From Pseudophaeomoniella oleicola (lineage: Eukaryota; Ascomycota; Eurotiomycetes; Phaeomoniellales; Phaeomoniellaceae), in the NCBI GenBank assembly GCA_003868215.1, contig QWDQ01000025.1, positions 186,001 through 250,000 of the forward strand: a stretch of DNA of 64,000 bases, written 5' to 3'. The position numbers and the translations under genes are program-made. This document shows, piece by piece, positions 36,129 through 48,728 of this stretch. The notes below the pieces were generated by a model that had not been told where the DNA came from, did no database searches, and saw only the letters and a program-made list of their open reading frames with translations. The number at the start of each line of letters is the position of its first letter. Position 1 is the stretch's first letter.

Positions 36129-36723
36129 CTAAGAAATCACCCCATGGGTTCTTAATCTTTCTACAAGGACCGTTTCCTCCGCAGCTGGAAAAGCAAATTA
36201 GTGTAGCTCTTGAAAATTGAATGTTATTCTTACTGGGTGTCGTCGTCTCGGTCGCTGGGTCGACGGTAATGATCGAGGATGTCACAGTCTGCAAGTTGAG
36301 ACCTCCCTCGCCTCCCGCGCGGTATGATGGGCCATTGGTATCCATGTCAACCAACGACACTCGAAGCCGATACTGCCCAGGAGCGCTAATGACGAGATCT
36401 GGGAAATGGACGTAGCCGACAATCCGTCGATTCGGTTCCGCCTGTGGCGAGGGAGCGACAACGGAGGCAGCAGTCCGTCCCAGGAGGAGATCAGTGCGTG
36501 GAGGGGCAAGGACTTCAGTGTCATCTCCAGCGACAAGAGATACGAAAGCCCAGACACCACTCATGTCGCCCGTACAGTGAGGTCCGGTGCCATCCTCCTT
36601 CATTGAGGCGTCTCTGACGGCCACAACGACGGGAACATGCATCACTGCATTTGGTTGAATTGTCTTTGGAGGTCCGACGACAAGATGAAGCGCGTAGATA
36701 TCGGCGGAGACCGGATCTGCCAT
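36129..36723 (-). CDS. Short divergent velvet-domain protein
   Basis: Two exons, complement(join(36129..36184, 36234..36723)), 181 residues. Velvet-family hallmarks are present: WAFVSLVAGDDTEVL, TDLLLGRTAAS, GYVHFPDLVISAPGQYRLRV, then a SSIITV strand. The ending ERLRTHGVIS after the intron looks like a family-type C-terminal helix. The usual N-terminal CG-x-DRRPIDPPPIVQL block of VeA, VelB, VosA and VelC is not recognisable; here it reads TIQPNAVMHVPVVVAV. The protein is little more than the domain. Velvet proteins are DNA-binding regulators of development and secondary metabolism. I cannot assign it to a known subclass. An upstream exon is possible because a CAG precedes the ATG. Confidence 0.75.
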
Positions 36724-39700
36724 GCTGAAGACTGCTTCCGTATTGTGCTGGCTGGCAGTATAGGAATGAAACGTGTTTGACGACCAGGATAGACCTGACG
36801 GGATGTCAATGGTGGTATGTTACTATAGAACAGCAGTCAATGTTGTGCTTTGGCCTTGTATAGTAGATTTCAGTATGCCTCCTGCCGTTCCACACTGTTC
36901 CTCGAGGAGTATGGGGGTTTTTGTGTCCCCCAAGTTTTTGCTCGCCGTGTCAGCTACAATACTCTCAAGGGTCGATATTCGGGAGTCAAGATGGATCCCC
37001 CACCTTCACGGCAAGATGGATGCAGTGGTTGAGAGCGATGAGGTATATCGGGTTTGCCGAAGTGGGTATGCAGTGGATGTCTCGCCTTTGGCTTGATGAC
37101 CAGGTGAGGCGGGAGTGGGTATCAGACCGTTATGCACAGTGTAAGAGTAGTGACCGTAGGTCGTGATGGGTTGGCACATCGACCACATACAGTACAGACC
37201 CTGAGCATTGCATCGGGAAGAATGTCTTCATAGTCTTGTTCCTTGCCCGACTAGCGGGTTGGGTGCATCGTGAAAGGGGTCTGTCTAGCAGTTCTCGATC
37301 ACGTAGCCTTCCATAGGGGACATCCTCGGGAACTAGCTGTGATCGGATTTAAGATATGCTCTCGGAATAAAAGAGCAGCAAACCCTGTGGAACGAGGAGA
37401 CATGATCTTCTCGAAGGTTGAATGCAGTTTGTGGATGGACCCTTGCTCAACGGCGGCTTTAGCATAGACGATCAATGTCCTTCGACTTACGAGGAAAGCG
37501 GGATAGAAGTGCGAGTCAGGAAGTTGAGGCCAAGGACCAAATATGAGCAACATCTTCGACTGTAAGCTCGGTGATGGAGCTATCGACCATCCAGGGGCAC
37601 ACGGTTCGTGAGACACGGAAACATGAGGCAGACACTCCTTCGAGCCACTATAGACATATTGATCAAGACAGGCAGGGATCTGAGCATGTCAGCTACCCAG
37701 GACCTACTTACGTTCAAAGCAGAAGCTACGCTGTCGTGTTTGCGCCATCTAGCGGCATAAGGGTATGGAAAGGCGTGCCGGAAGTTAGAGGAATGCAGTG
37801 CCATTGGCGGTCCCAAAGGTTATAACGCATTGAAGCATGTAGAGGGCGTACAGAGTCGACGTCCGATCGCCGCTGGTCGTAGGGAGCCATGGTGTTGGTA
37901 AGTTTCGGCTACGGCAGCAAATTGAAGGAGAAGAGAAGAAGCAAGCAAGCAAGCGAGCGAGCGAGCGAGCAAGCAGGCACACAGTCCTTTCGAAACAGAG
38001 GCTTGAGTGGCTCGAGATGGAACGAAATTGAAGTTGGCGATCGAGTGGGACTAGAATAAAGATCGACACGTTGACTTTCTCCCTCGACAACGATTGTCTC
38101 TTTTCATAGGTTACAGGATTTCAAACCGAACTTGTCCGAACTGCTCATCTCATCTCGCATCTCTGCTTACCTGTCCAACTTACATCGTGAGGCGAGTGGT
38201 CTATCCTATCCCTGAGGGCAATGATCCCACCATGGGACACCCAGAAGCTGATCCTTCAACCTGTGTCCTACATCCCCCCCTCCATCTCCTCCCAGCATGC
38301 CGACCATGACCATTGGCTGTGACACCTGTTGGTCATGGTTCGTCCTCTCCTCATCACGGCTGCTAGGCAACCTTCAAGCATTTTTCAGATGCTTCCATAG
38401 CATGCTGAATATACTAAACCTCAAATACAGATTAGCTGTGTCTAGGTCAACCTGGCTTGCAATACTCATACGCCACACAACTTATTTGCTGGCCAGGTCG
38501 CTGCGATCGATGTGACATGGCTCAAAAGTGGCGGGGAGTCCCAGTCCCATGGGTATATCAGGTATATCAGATATGCTAATCACGACCGCTGCGCCATAGG
38601 GGAAGAGCTAATCTACATCGCGCCTCCGTTGTGGATTGTGCTCCAGTGAGTTCTATCCGTGCCGTCCGCTCGAACTCTATTAGAATACACTGGAGCTGGA
38701 GAATCATATAGCGACATGGGTTGACTTTCCGGACTTGGTACACCAGATCTGACAGGTGGAACCGGATCGATTGATTGTCGGCTGCATCCTTCATGCCGTA
38801 CCAGGTCTCTGGAATCTTTGCAGACGGCAACACCGCCTCCGTCAAATCAATTGGCCAATTCTTGTGGCTGGACGCGAGACCTCTACCTAGAAGGATTTGT
38901 CAACCGTCGAGCCGTTCCGGAAGCCTGTGATCATCCGAAAGGATCTTAATGGACGGACACCTTTCGTGTATGATGATGCTTCATCTCGAGGCTTGCCTCA
39001 AATTGGCATATTTCCCGCAAAGCGAACTATCGCTTCGTCTCATATGCGAGATCCTGCCCGACCGTTGTCGCCAGATCTACAGGGGACCCAGCAACTCTAC
39101 CTAGAGAATGCTCTATTTCTGATAATGCTTCTCTTACGTGACAGACATGACCACATCCGACGTCACACCTTCTGTCGCGTACTTGCATGGCTTTCATGAC
39201 CTGGAAGCACCCGCAAGTAGAAGTTCTTTGGGCCTTCTCACCCACAAGGACTAGACATGCTTCCCATTGGAGCGTGTCGAACACAGTATATTGGCGAGAC
39301 ACCAATGAAGTTGCCCTTGTATCATCTACGGACCCTGTGAAACCTTCCAGCCAAATGATCTTAGATGTCGCTCAAGGTAATACCAAGATCCAGAAGCAGC
39401 CACAGTCTCCCCCTTGCATCGAACCATAACCCTTCAGCTGGTAGTGGTCCCTCATGACCATTGCGAGGCGCATGAGGCTTGAAGCGTGAGCTGTGCTCAT
39501 AGGTATTCGGAGCACCGATTCGTCTCTACAGGCGTGTCGATACTATGGGTCCATGCAATACACCCGAATCAAATCTTGCGAGTTTGTACACGTGTCTTTC
39601 TGGCTTTCACCCATGGTCTCGAACGCAGAGCCTCCTTGCGGGCATACCGCTAAGTGACGGCCGATTGAGAACAGCTATAGGCTTGTGTTATGAGAAAAGA

Positions 39701-40857
39701 AATTTCGAAGAAAGTTTGGTTCATGATTCGTGCGATAGCACAGACTCTCGAATCATTGAATATGCCTACTCACCCTGCTCGCTCTGATCAATGTAACACT
39801 TGTAGGAATTGAGAGGTATGACAAATGAAGGGGAGAGTATGGTTACATTGTGTGTACACCGCTGGCAACGAAGGTCCAGTTGTTTCTCGGGTCTGAAGTC
39901 TGCATGCAGGATAGTCTCTGGGCGAAGAAACGATCAAGGACTGGTTGAGAAAGTACCATAGATTGGCTACGCCGGGGAGTCGAATACTAGAGCAGCTTCG
40001 TAGCTATTCGGGTGGGTATCAGGTATATGCCTCGTATTTGCAGCGGCTCTGATCTGCAGACCTTTCTATATCTGGAGAGGTAGCGCAGGCTTGATGATTA
40101 TTACTCGAAGGACAGTAGGCAGCAAACGCCTCATCCAGCCATTGTCGACGTGGACTGCGTTTCTGGACGTACGGACGGACCATTTCAGGATGCCAATGCC
40201 ACAACGATGATAGAGATCTCTGCTCGATATCAAGCTGTTCACTAGACTTCCAAAGCATCACCATATTTGGTAGATTGTTCCTGATGGAAGAGCCATTGAT
40301 TGAGGGACTGGTTCATGGATTCGTTCATTGGATTCAAGGTCCAGAAGTAGGCTCGTGAATACCGCCAGCCGGCCGCATAGACATGGTTTGTATGGTCGGC
40401 GTCAAGCATGGCGACAATGCAAATTCATCTCGTAATCGAATTCGATATGTTTGTTCTTCTGTAATGGAGCATAAGTGGTATTCATCATATTCTCTTTGAC
40501 AAGATTCATTGACGATGTTGCTCAAGACGTTGTTATCATATTGTACCAGCCCCTCCAAATTCTTAGGCGCGCTTACATGAAGCCCAACCGCATCAAATTT
40601 ATGCTTCACTTGCCTTCCTAATATTTCCCGCAGGAACCTCAACAACATTCTGGGCCCTATATATCCTGTCTTCTAGGGTATATACACGGTATTCTACGGT
40701 GATGGCCATGTTCTCTGCGACTAGTAGAGCACCTACGTCATCTGTTATACGCGCAGTCTCATTTTGCTGATCTTCATGCCTCTGTTATTGACATCCTCCA
40801 GTCTACGTTTCTCTTGGACCAGGGGATCGCTTCGATGACCGACTCTCGTGGATAGAT
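36724..40857. other. 4.1-kb gene-poor region
   Basis: No convincing gene. ORFs on both strands are 60-118 codons without domain features, and base composition looks like the surrounding non-coding DNA. A tetranucleotide run of GCAA/GCGA units lies at about 37943-37975. A - strand mini-ORF starts at about 37891 (MAPYDQRRSD) in a fair context but ends after 54 codons. It may hold long leaders of the velvet and kinase genes, non-coding RNA, or degraded sequence. I saw no terminal repeats or transposase motifs. Confidence 0.5.
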
Positions 40858-42947
40858 ATGCACTCTTCGGGCCCTGTCGAACCCGAATCTATGTCCGAAC
40901 AGTTCAACAACAGACGATGGGACAGCACAGCGGCTGCAGATCGATCTTGCGGATTTAACAACTTTGCGGAAGATGGGCTGGCGCAGAGCCCTCAACAGGA
41001 CGACTCACTCAATGCTGTACAGGCAACATCGACGCATCCTGTGCGCAGGCGCGCATCGTCGAATGTTGACCAGGCGGTGGTAGAGCAGGCCCTAAACCAA
41101 GCACATTATCAACTAAACTCCGGAAACAGCGCCTCTATACTGCAACATGCCTCACCCTCTCATGCCTCGGGTCTGCATATCTCGACGGATCTGCCTACCC
41201 CGCCGATAGTCGAACATGGCGTGGAGGGCGAGACTCTCCCAAGGCGGAGTCTCTCAAATGCTCCCCTACCTCGTCGGATGCCCAGCTTTCGTAATATGCT
41301 CCACACAAGTGCTGGGGTTCCCTCACCAGGTTCGACTGTTTCATCGCCTCAGCTCACAGCCATGGGTGACATGACGCCACTTCCATCTCCTATTGGTGGA
41401 GGGAGAGACCCGTGGAGAATCGCTATGCGGTCGAGGTCGCGCGCGTCGTCAACAGCGTCGAACAAGGAAAGCATGGCCTCGAGCACGACAGCTTCGACCT
41501 CGATTTCTTCTCCGCCAAGACGGAAAGCATACAACGGGCTTCGCCATCAAGCTACGGAATCAACCCAGCCGATACATGACGTTGTACACGAATCCCGCAG
41601 CGTCAGCGAGTACATGCCTATAGCTTTTACAACCCCTAAACCCAGACATGTGGCCGTGTCTGGATCAGGTCCGCCGATAGAGGCTAGTCCACAGCCTGCG
41701 TTGCACAGGGAGCAATACCTCGCTGACCAGAGAGGTCTGTTGCCCCGAGAGGGTCAGGCGCAAATGGATTTAACCGTGGTGGGTGGTGAACATCACGGTG
41801 ATGGTGTTGAAATGCCCGAGCACATGAGTAAGAGACTGAAGACAGATATATATACAGCAACGTCAGTGGCAACAGGCGTCTTGAGAAAATACAGGTCCAT
41901 CAGATTCCTTGGTAAAGGCACGTTCAGTAGGGTGTTCTTAGCTCTTCAACAAGCCGATTCCATCGACGATGGCATTGACTACTCAGTAGAAGGCACAGAT
42001 TTTGAAGGTGTAAAAAAGCGGTCGAAAAGGTTTGTAGCGGTCAAGGTCATCGAACATGGCCCAGCTGGAGGGGCAGACGAGGAAAGAATAGGAATTTCAT
42101 TGAAACGGGAGGTCGAGATTCTGAAAAGCATCAATCATCCATCTGTTGTGCACCTACGGGCATTCGGAGAGGACGATCATCGTGCATTGCTTGTTCTCAA
42201 TTTCTGTCCAGGCGGCGATCTCTTTGAACTGGCCAGTACCAAGCTAGACCTTATGATCCCTACACTTGTACAGCGTATTTTTGCGGAACTCGTATCAGCC
42301 GTTCGATACTTGCACGAGAACTACATTGTCCATCGAGATATCAAGCTCGAGAGTACGTCAATCACTCTGCTTACCACGAAGGCAATAGCTGACATGTCTC
42401 AGATGTCCTTTTGAACGTTCCTTGGCAAGTGTTATCCGAAGTTTCGGATTGGCAGCGACATGACAGGGCCATCGTGACCCTGACAGACCTCGGCCTTTCA
42501 AGGCGGATACCCGAACCACCCGAGAGCCCTTTGCTCACTACCCGCTGTGGCAGCGAAGACTATGCCGCACCAGAGATATTGATGGGTCAGCCGTATGACG
42601 GCCGGCAGACAGATGCATGGGCTCTCGGGGTCGTCCTGTACGCCCTGATGGAGGGCAGACTCCCATTCGATCCTCTACCGGGCACTAAAGGAGATCCGGC
42701 CAAGCTTCGTGCTCGTACCCCACATCGAATAGCTCGGTGCGAGTGGGCATGGTACAAATACGGAGACGAGGACGGCGATTGGGATACAGAGAAGGGCAAA
42801 GAGTATGAGGGAGCACAAGTGTGCGTTGACTTGTTGCTGAAGAGGACAAGCCGTCGTAAGGAACTTGAGCAGATCGGCGAAATGAGCTGGGTCAAGTCTG
42901 GCATCCTAGTGCAGGGTGGACTTGAGAGAGAAGAAGAAGCAACATGA
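40858..42947 (+). CDS. Serine/threonine protein kinase with long disordered N-terminus
   Basis: Two exons, join(40858..42352, 42403..42947), 679 residues. The first ~330 residues are Ser/Pro-rich and disordered. The kinase domain follows: glycine loop GKGTFSRVF, VAVKV Lys, LKREVEILKSINHPSVV helix C, hinge LNFCPGGDLFELA, catalytic HRDIKLEN (its last residues joined across the intron), then DLG in place of DFG (TLTDLGLSRR), CGSEDYAAPEIL and DAWALGVVLY. The domain has an insert between VAIK-region strands (GIDYSVEGTDFEGVKK). It resembles fungal kinases of the Prr/Npr/Hal group in layout, but the exact orthologue is uncertain. All catalytic residues needed for activity are present. An alternative start is Met12. 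Confidence 0.88.
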
Positions 42948-43559
42948 CTACAGACTTCTTTCTGTATTATTAGATACCCCCTTTCCACCACCGTGGTCGC
43001 AGTTGGAATATTGCGGCATCGTGTTTCTTTGGGTTTGTGCGAAACAAGCAATCTTGGGTTCAGATGGCAGAGATGGATCACAGGCTAGGAGAATACCCAT
43101 GGTTGGAAAGAGACGGGTCTGTACTGTACTGTATCCATGCGAATATATCTTATATTTTTGAAAACCGAAGTCATGCCTGAAGATTGAAGCTCTCCAGCTT
43201 CGTCTTCTGCATAACAGTCGGGGGTACATCCTAATGAATTCTCTAAGGATATACTATATGTCGTAAGAGAGTACAAACAATAGCTGACATCTGAACTCGC
43301 TCTAATTGGTCGACTTTGTACTGTAATGGAGACTGGCATTTGCGGACCACAATTCGTTACTGTAATAGTTTAGACCCTGGAAAACCAAACGACATCGGAG
43401 GGACTTTTTTCTTTGGTGGAAGAGTCATTTATCCAGTGGTGAAACTTGGACTCGTCAATTTCTCTGGTGAAGAAAGGCTTTGACAATTGGCAAGCCTTCC
43501 ACTCTTGTAAAGGGCCTCTGCAAGCATCCAAGGTAGTCGGTTGGAATTCCCGAGCAGAA
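42948..43559. other. Intergenic: kinase 3' region, dehydratase promoter
   Basis: 612 bp, no gene. The dehydratase frame stays open upstream to an ATG at 43446, but those 38 residues look less like a presequence than the ones from 43560. Confidence 0.4.
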
Positions 43560-45419
43560 ATGCCCTTTCTTGCCGGCTCCGGGCGATTTGCCCAGAGGGC
43601 TTCGGCCATACCGAGACGGTATGTCTACCAATGTAGGCTGTCACCAGGCAAGCATGAACTGACGACTCGCAGGCGCTTATTCTCAACTTCGCAGTTACAG
43701 CGCTCCTCGTCCGATTCCCCTGAAGTCCTAAACAAAGTCTCACGGCATGTCACGCAACCCAAGTCGCAAGGAGCCTCCCAGGCTATGCTTTATGCCACCG
43801 GGTTCACCGAGGCCGACATGGATAAGCCTCAAGTCGGGATCTCATCAGTATGGTATAGCGGGAACCCCTGCAACATGCATCTTCTAGGTCTTTCGAATCT
43901 CGTGAAGGAAGGGGTGGAGAAAGCCGGCCTTGCGCCGATGCAGTTCAATACTATCGGAGTGTCAGACGCTATTTCCATGGGGACGTCGGGAATGAGATAC
44001 AGTTTACAGTCCCGTGAGATCATCGCCGATTCTGTCGAAAGTGTCATGCAAGGTCAATGGTACGATGCGAATATTTCACTGCCAGGGTGCGACAAGAACA
44101 TGCCGGGTGTGCTTATGGCGATGGGGAGGGTGAACCGGCCTTCTATCATGGTATACGGAGGAACCATTGCGCCAGGCTGCGCAAAGACCCAGAACAATGC
44201 CGATATCGATATCGTTTCAGCTTTCCAAGCTTATGGTCAGTTCATAAGTGGCCAGATCACTGAAGAGCAGAGATTTGATATCATCAGACACGCTTGCCCA
44301 GGTGGCGGCGCTTGCGGTGGCATGTATACGGCAAATACATTGGCTAGTGCTATTGAGGTTATGGGAATGACGCTACCCGGCTCATCTTCCAACCCCGCCG
44401 AATCGAAGGCGAAGCAAATTGAATGTCTTGCGGCTGGAGCAGCAGTCAAGAACCTGCTCAAACATGACATCAAGCCATCCGATATCCTTACAAGGCAAGC
44501 CTTCGAAAACGCGATGGTCCTCACCATGATCACTGGCGGTTCCACCAATGCAGTCCTTCATCTTATTGCTATCGCAGACAGTGTCGGTATCGAACTTACT
44601 ATCGACGACTTCCAAGCCGTCAGTGACAAGACGCCCTTTTTGGCTGATCTCAAGCCATCCGGCAAGTGGGTCATTGCCGATCTCTACAAGATCGGAGGTA
44701 TACCATCCTTGATCAAGTTCCTCCTGAAGGAGGGGGTGCTTAAAGGCGACGGTATGACTGTGACCGGACAGACGCTAGCAAAGAACGTGGAAAACGTACC
44801 AGATCTCCCTTCGGATCAGACTATCATTCGTCCGTTTTCCAACCCCATCAAGAAGACTGGTCATTTACAGATCCTTCGGGGTTCTTTGGCACCAGGTGGG
44901 TGTGTTGGTAAGATCACGGGCAAGGAGGGTACTCGATTTGTCGGTAAAGCCAAGGTCTACGATGCAGAAGACGATTTCATCTCCGCTCTGGAGCGGGATG
45001 AGATCAAGAAGGGCGAGAAGACCGTTGTCGTGATCCGCCACGAAGGGCCCAAGGGTGCACCTGGTATGCCGGAGATGCTGAAGCCTTCATCTGCCATCAT
45101 GGGTGCTGGCTTGGGCCAGGATGTGGCGTTGATCACAGATGGTCGTTTCAGCGGTGGCTCCCACGGGTTTTTGATTGGACATATTGTGCCTGAGGCCGTC
45201 GAAGGCGGACCGATTGGCTTAGTACAGGATGGCGACGAGATCGTTATTGACTCGGAGATTCGAGAACTGAATCTCAACGTCAGCCCTCACGAGTTGGAGG
45301 AACGAAAGAGGAAATGGCTGCAGAACCCTATGAAGCCGAGAGCGACGAGGGGAACACTGGGCAAGTATGCTCGTTTGGTCACGAATGCAAGCCGTGGGTG
45401 TATCACCGATGCCGAATAG
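43560..45419 (+). CDS. ilv3: Dihydroxy-acid dehydratase, mitochondrial
   Basis: Join(43560..43618, 43673..45419), 601 residues. It converts 2,3-dihydroxy-isovalerate (and the isoleucine analogue) to the 2-keto acid, the third common step of valine/isoleucine synthesis in mitochondria. Fe-S cluster cysteines are visible in [18 protein letters not shown] and [12 protein letters not shown]; the C-terminal [15 protein letters not shown] is diagnostic. The first ~35 residues ([20 protein letters not shown], then LFSTSQ) form a mitochondrial presequence interrupted by a 54-nt intron with GTATGT, CTGAC and CAG signals. That intron is in frame and stop-free, so an unspliced form would also be translated. 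An upstream ATG at 43446 would add 38 residues. Confidence 0.94.
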   Translation: MPFLAGSGRFAQRASAIPRRYVYQCRLSPGKHELTTRRRLFSTSQLQRSSSDSPEVLNKVSRHVTQPKSQGASQAMLYATGFTEADMDKPQVGISSVWYSGNPCNMHLLGLSNLVKEGVEKAGLAPMQFNTIGVSDAISMGTSGMRYSLQSREIIADSVESVMQGQWYDANISLPGCDKNMPGVLMAMGRVNRPSIMVYGGTIAPGCAKTQNNADIDIVSAFQAYGQFISGQITEEQRFDIIRHACPGGGACGGMYTANTLASAIEVMGMTLPGSSSNPAESKAKQIECLAAGAAVKNLLKHDIKPSDILTRQAFENAMVLTMITGGSTNAVLHLIAIADSVGIELTIDDFQAVSDKTPFLADLKPSGKWVIADLYKIGGIPSLIKFLLKEGVLKGDGMTVTGQTLAKNVENVPDLPSDQTIIRPFSNPIKKTGHLQILRGSLAPGGCVGKITGKEGTRFVGKAKVYDAEDDFISALERDEIKKGEKTVVVIRHEGPKGAPGMPEMLKPSSAIMGAGLGQDVALITDGRFSGGSHGFLIGHIVPEAVEGGPIGLVQDGDEIVIDSEIRELNLNVSPHELEERKRKWLQNPMKPRATRGTLGKYARLVTNASRGCITDAE

Positions 45420-46236
45420 GCCATTGTACTGATAATACCGTTTCCCTGGCTTTTTATCTACTGGTTTGGTTTTGTACAAGGGTTCGAAAGGAGCAAAACA
45501 GCAAAATGGGGAGGATATATTTCTGCTCTGGTGTAAGATACTTTTGCCATCTCTTTGTCCTGTAGACACGAGTCAAGGTCGACAGGTTGTTCCTCTTCAA
45601 TAGATGCGCAATATGAAAGCAAAAGCAACCACGTCGCTTCAGGACCATTGACTTAATATGACGACCGTTGAGATGCATGGGAGCGCGGAGACTATGAGTC
45701 GGTTCATGATAATACTTCCAAGGTAGATAACTTACCTAAGATACCGGCACCTAGATTTAGGCAAGTCACCTACCAGGTACACAGTAGATACCTTAACGTA
45801 TAGTAATTAGTTACCTTATGTACCTAAGGGAGGCAAGACAAGGTAATTAATACATACCTTAGTAATTAAATCAGGTATCAAGTCGTGTGCCTGTGGACCC
45901 AATCGGCAGTTTGATCAAAGCGTCAGGAACAGGAACGGGAGGAAAAGGGTTTGACGGTAACTTAGGTCACTTCCCCGCCTAACTTGAGCTCAGTCTCTCT
46001 CATTATTATTTAATTATTATCCGGTTTCCAGGCACCTCGATTGTGATCAACGATAACACCAGCAATACTCTCTGGTTACCTTTACCACGAGCTTCAAGAG
46101 TCTGCATTGGTAATCAAAGTTCATATCAGCAATAGTACGCCAGCCTATTGACTGGACGTCTCTCAACGAGGATTACCAGCATCGACTTATTTCCAACTTG
46201 TCATGGTCTCATAAATCCGTCACGGCCTCCACCACC
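45420..46236. other. Intergenic with dense TACCT/AGGTA repeats
   Basis: No gene seen. Between about 45720 and 45880 the sequence is packed with ACCTTA, TACCTAAG and AGGTA units and AATTA spacers, the densest such patch in the window. Confidence 0.5.
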
Positions 46237-48082
46237 ATGGCTCTTTCAATCCTTCACATGCTCCGGTGCTTGTTCTTTTATATACCGCTCGCCCTTGCTA
46301 TCCCTTCCGAGTCATTCAGCGGCCAGCATGATGTGCATTCATGCTCGAATCCTTCTCCAAGAAGTCTCTTTGCAGTAGTACGGGATACGATAATACAGAC
46401 GATTTGGCATGCGCCTTCGAGGCAGCGTCCTTCGACCGTACCACCATCCCAGCTTCAGATCGACTTGGCACCGCCTGACCTCCGCGCTCGCTACGGAGAT
46501 GACGTCGTCCTGCGCTTCAATATCTCATCAGATGATGAGCTCGTGGCCATGGGGGATGCGGCCGAGATCCTCTATCTAGATGTGTGGGAATCTACAGATG
46601 AATGGGTGGACGTTCGACTGGCGAAGAACATGGTATGTGCTGCGCTGGTTCGAGTTCATCGATCCTGGGCTAACCGCTGGTCCCTAGGTCGCTCCTCTTC
46701 TTGGCTTACTACCGCCCTCACTTCACAACGCCCATACTCCTCTGATGCATGATCTAGCACAAGCAATTTACGAGTCATATCCTTCGGGCAGACCGGCAGA
46801 GAACCAACCACCTTTCAACCCCCGACCAAATGGCTTCACCCCTTCCCTGCGGAGGCCTCAAGACAGCCCAGATGAAGGCCGAGAGCTCTTTTTCAAAGAC
46901 TATCAGCCCATGTCCGTACTATATCCGTGGATGCGACTGTTGGCCTCCATGTTCCCGACGCATGTACGACGGATCAATATCGGATATTCGTTTGAAGGTC
47001 GGGAAATACCAGCCTTGAAAGTCGGCGTACATCCAAAGAACAACATGCAGCCTTCCGAGCCTCGAAAGACCATCATCATCTCTGGTGGGACACATGCGCG
47101 AGAGTGGATCAGCACTTCTACGGTGACATATATTGCCTATCAAATGATCACGCGCTATGGTAAATGGCCGGAGATCACCAGCTTGGTCGAAGAGTTTGAC
47201 TGGATATTTATTCCAACAATCAACCCTGATGGCTATGTGTACACTTGGGAGCAGGATCGTCTGTGGCGAAAGAATCGTCAAGAGACCGACTTGCATTTCT
47301 GTCAAGGTGTCGATCTCGATCGTGCGTGGAGTTATCAATGGGACGGGGAAGTATCTAGAAGCAACCCTTGCTCCGAAAGCTATGCTGGGACCGTCCCTTT
47401 CGAAGGAGTTGAAGCCAAACGTTTGGCAGAATGGGCCAAGAATGAGATAGCAAACAACAATGTCGATCTCGTGGCTTTCCTGGATTTGCACTCCTACTCT
47501 CAGCAAGTGCTCTATCCCTATTCTTATTCCTGCTCATCAATGCCGCCGTCGCTCGAAAACCTCGAAGAACTAGCAATGGGACTGGCTAAAGCAATCCGCT
47601 TGACCAGCGACCATTTTTACGGGGTCAGCTCAGCGTGCGAAGGCAGCATTGTTGCTGCCAGGACTAGTGGGAAAGAACTCCGTGCGAAAATGGATCTTGG
47701 TGGTGGGAGTGCCTTGGATTGGTTCTATCACGAGCTTCGTGTCAAATATGCCTACCAGATCAAGCTCCGTGACCGGGGAAGCTATGGCTTCCTCTTGCCG
47801 AAATCGAACATTGTACCTACCGGACAAGAAGTCTTCAATGCAGTTACCGGACTGGGTCGGTTCCTGTTGGGTAACAAGGGCATCGAAATTGATGTTTTTG
47901 AAAGTGGGAACCTAGGTACTGGAGATCACTCCTCCCAGGAGCTTGGGAAAGGCAATACCCCAGCAAGGGAAGAAGTGACCTCAGCGGCAGCTCCGGACGT
48001 CGGGGACGAGTATAGTGATTGGGAGGATGACGATGTCTTGCCAATATCACAAGAACTACGACGGCGGCGCCGGAAGAGGTGA
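46237..48082 (+). CDS. ecm14: ECM14-type M14 pseudo-carboxypeptidase
   Basis: Two exons, join(46237..46632, 46688..48082), 596 residues. A signal peptide (~residues 1-22, [11 protein letters not shown]) is followed by an inhibitor-like prodomain and a funnelin carboxypeptidase domain. Zinc ligands are intact: GGTHAREW (His, Glu) and LDLHSYSQ (His); [19 protein letters not shown] is the substrate-pocket region. At the place of the general-base Glu of active M14 enzymes (normally IELRD) this protein has Lys ([15 protein letters not shown]). That substitution is the known hallmark of Ecm14, which is secreted or vacuolar, linked to cell-wall function and thought not to be a protease. The C-terminus ends in acidic then Arg-rich residues. 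Confidence 0.93.
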
Positions 48083-48728
48083 TTTCGTTCGATTAGGCAA
48101 ATTCTATGTATTGTACTTTTTTCAGAGCGTATCTGCTGTTATATATGCATCTATTTTATGACTTGGACGATTCAAAGAGAGTGATGCGAACTGAATACGA
48201 TTCAGACTGTAGTCTCAGATTAAGTACCTGACAGTGACAGGATGTGAAAGCTGTGACTAAAATAGTACGCTTATTATTTTGAATAGATGTCGGTATGCGT
48301 AAGGCATCGTGAGTGATTCCGCCCTTGGTTGCTTGTACCACTCGTAAACGTCAGCGAAGTCAAATCAATCAAAGAAACCAAAAATGGCCATGTCGTCCTA
48401 TCCAAAATTCTGTCCCAAATATAATGAAATGCTCAGACAAACAACGCTCGTCTTAGTCTCAATATAACTACTATTCGTTGTGAGCAATGCTCCAAGTACT
48501 AATAGCTATCTACATTCGCTTCTGAGAGCAAACACTGCCTTGCATGCCTTCACTTCAGGTTCGATTTACAATACATTCTGAGTACCACTTTTCACAAAAG
48601 GACTGGATTTGATATATCGAATCACGATTCTTCTCTTTTCAAGTCTACAAAGCAATCTTCGTTGCCTAGCCTTCTACTTTTTTTTGTAATCCCTTCGTGT
48701 GGTTCATGCAGCCTCTCCGCTCGCTATC
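48083..48728. other. Intergenic: ECM14 3' region, nuclease promoter
   Basis: 646 bp. No gene or clear motif seen. Confidence 0.4.

Noticed and set aside
36724-40857. Old transposon or repeat island
   Set aside because: No terminal repeats, target-site duplications, transposase or reverse-transcriptase motifs were visible; without a genome search I will not call one.
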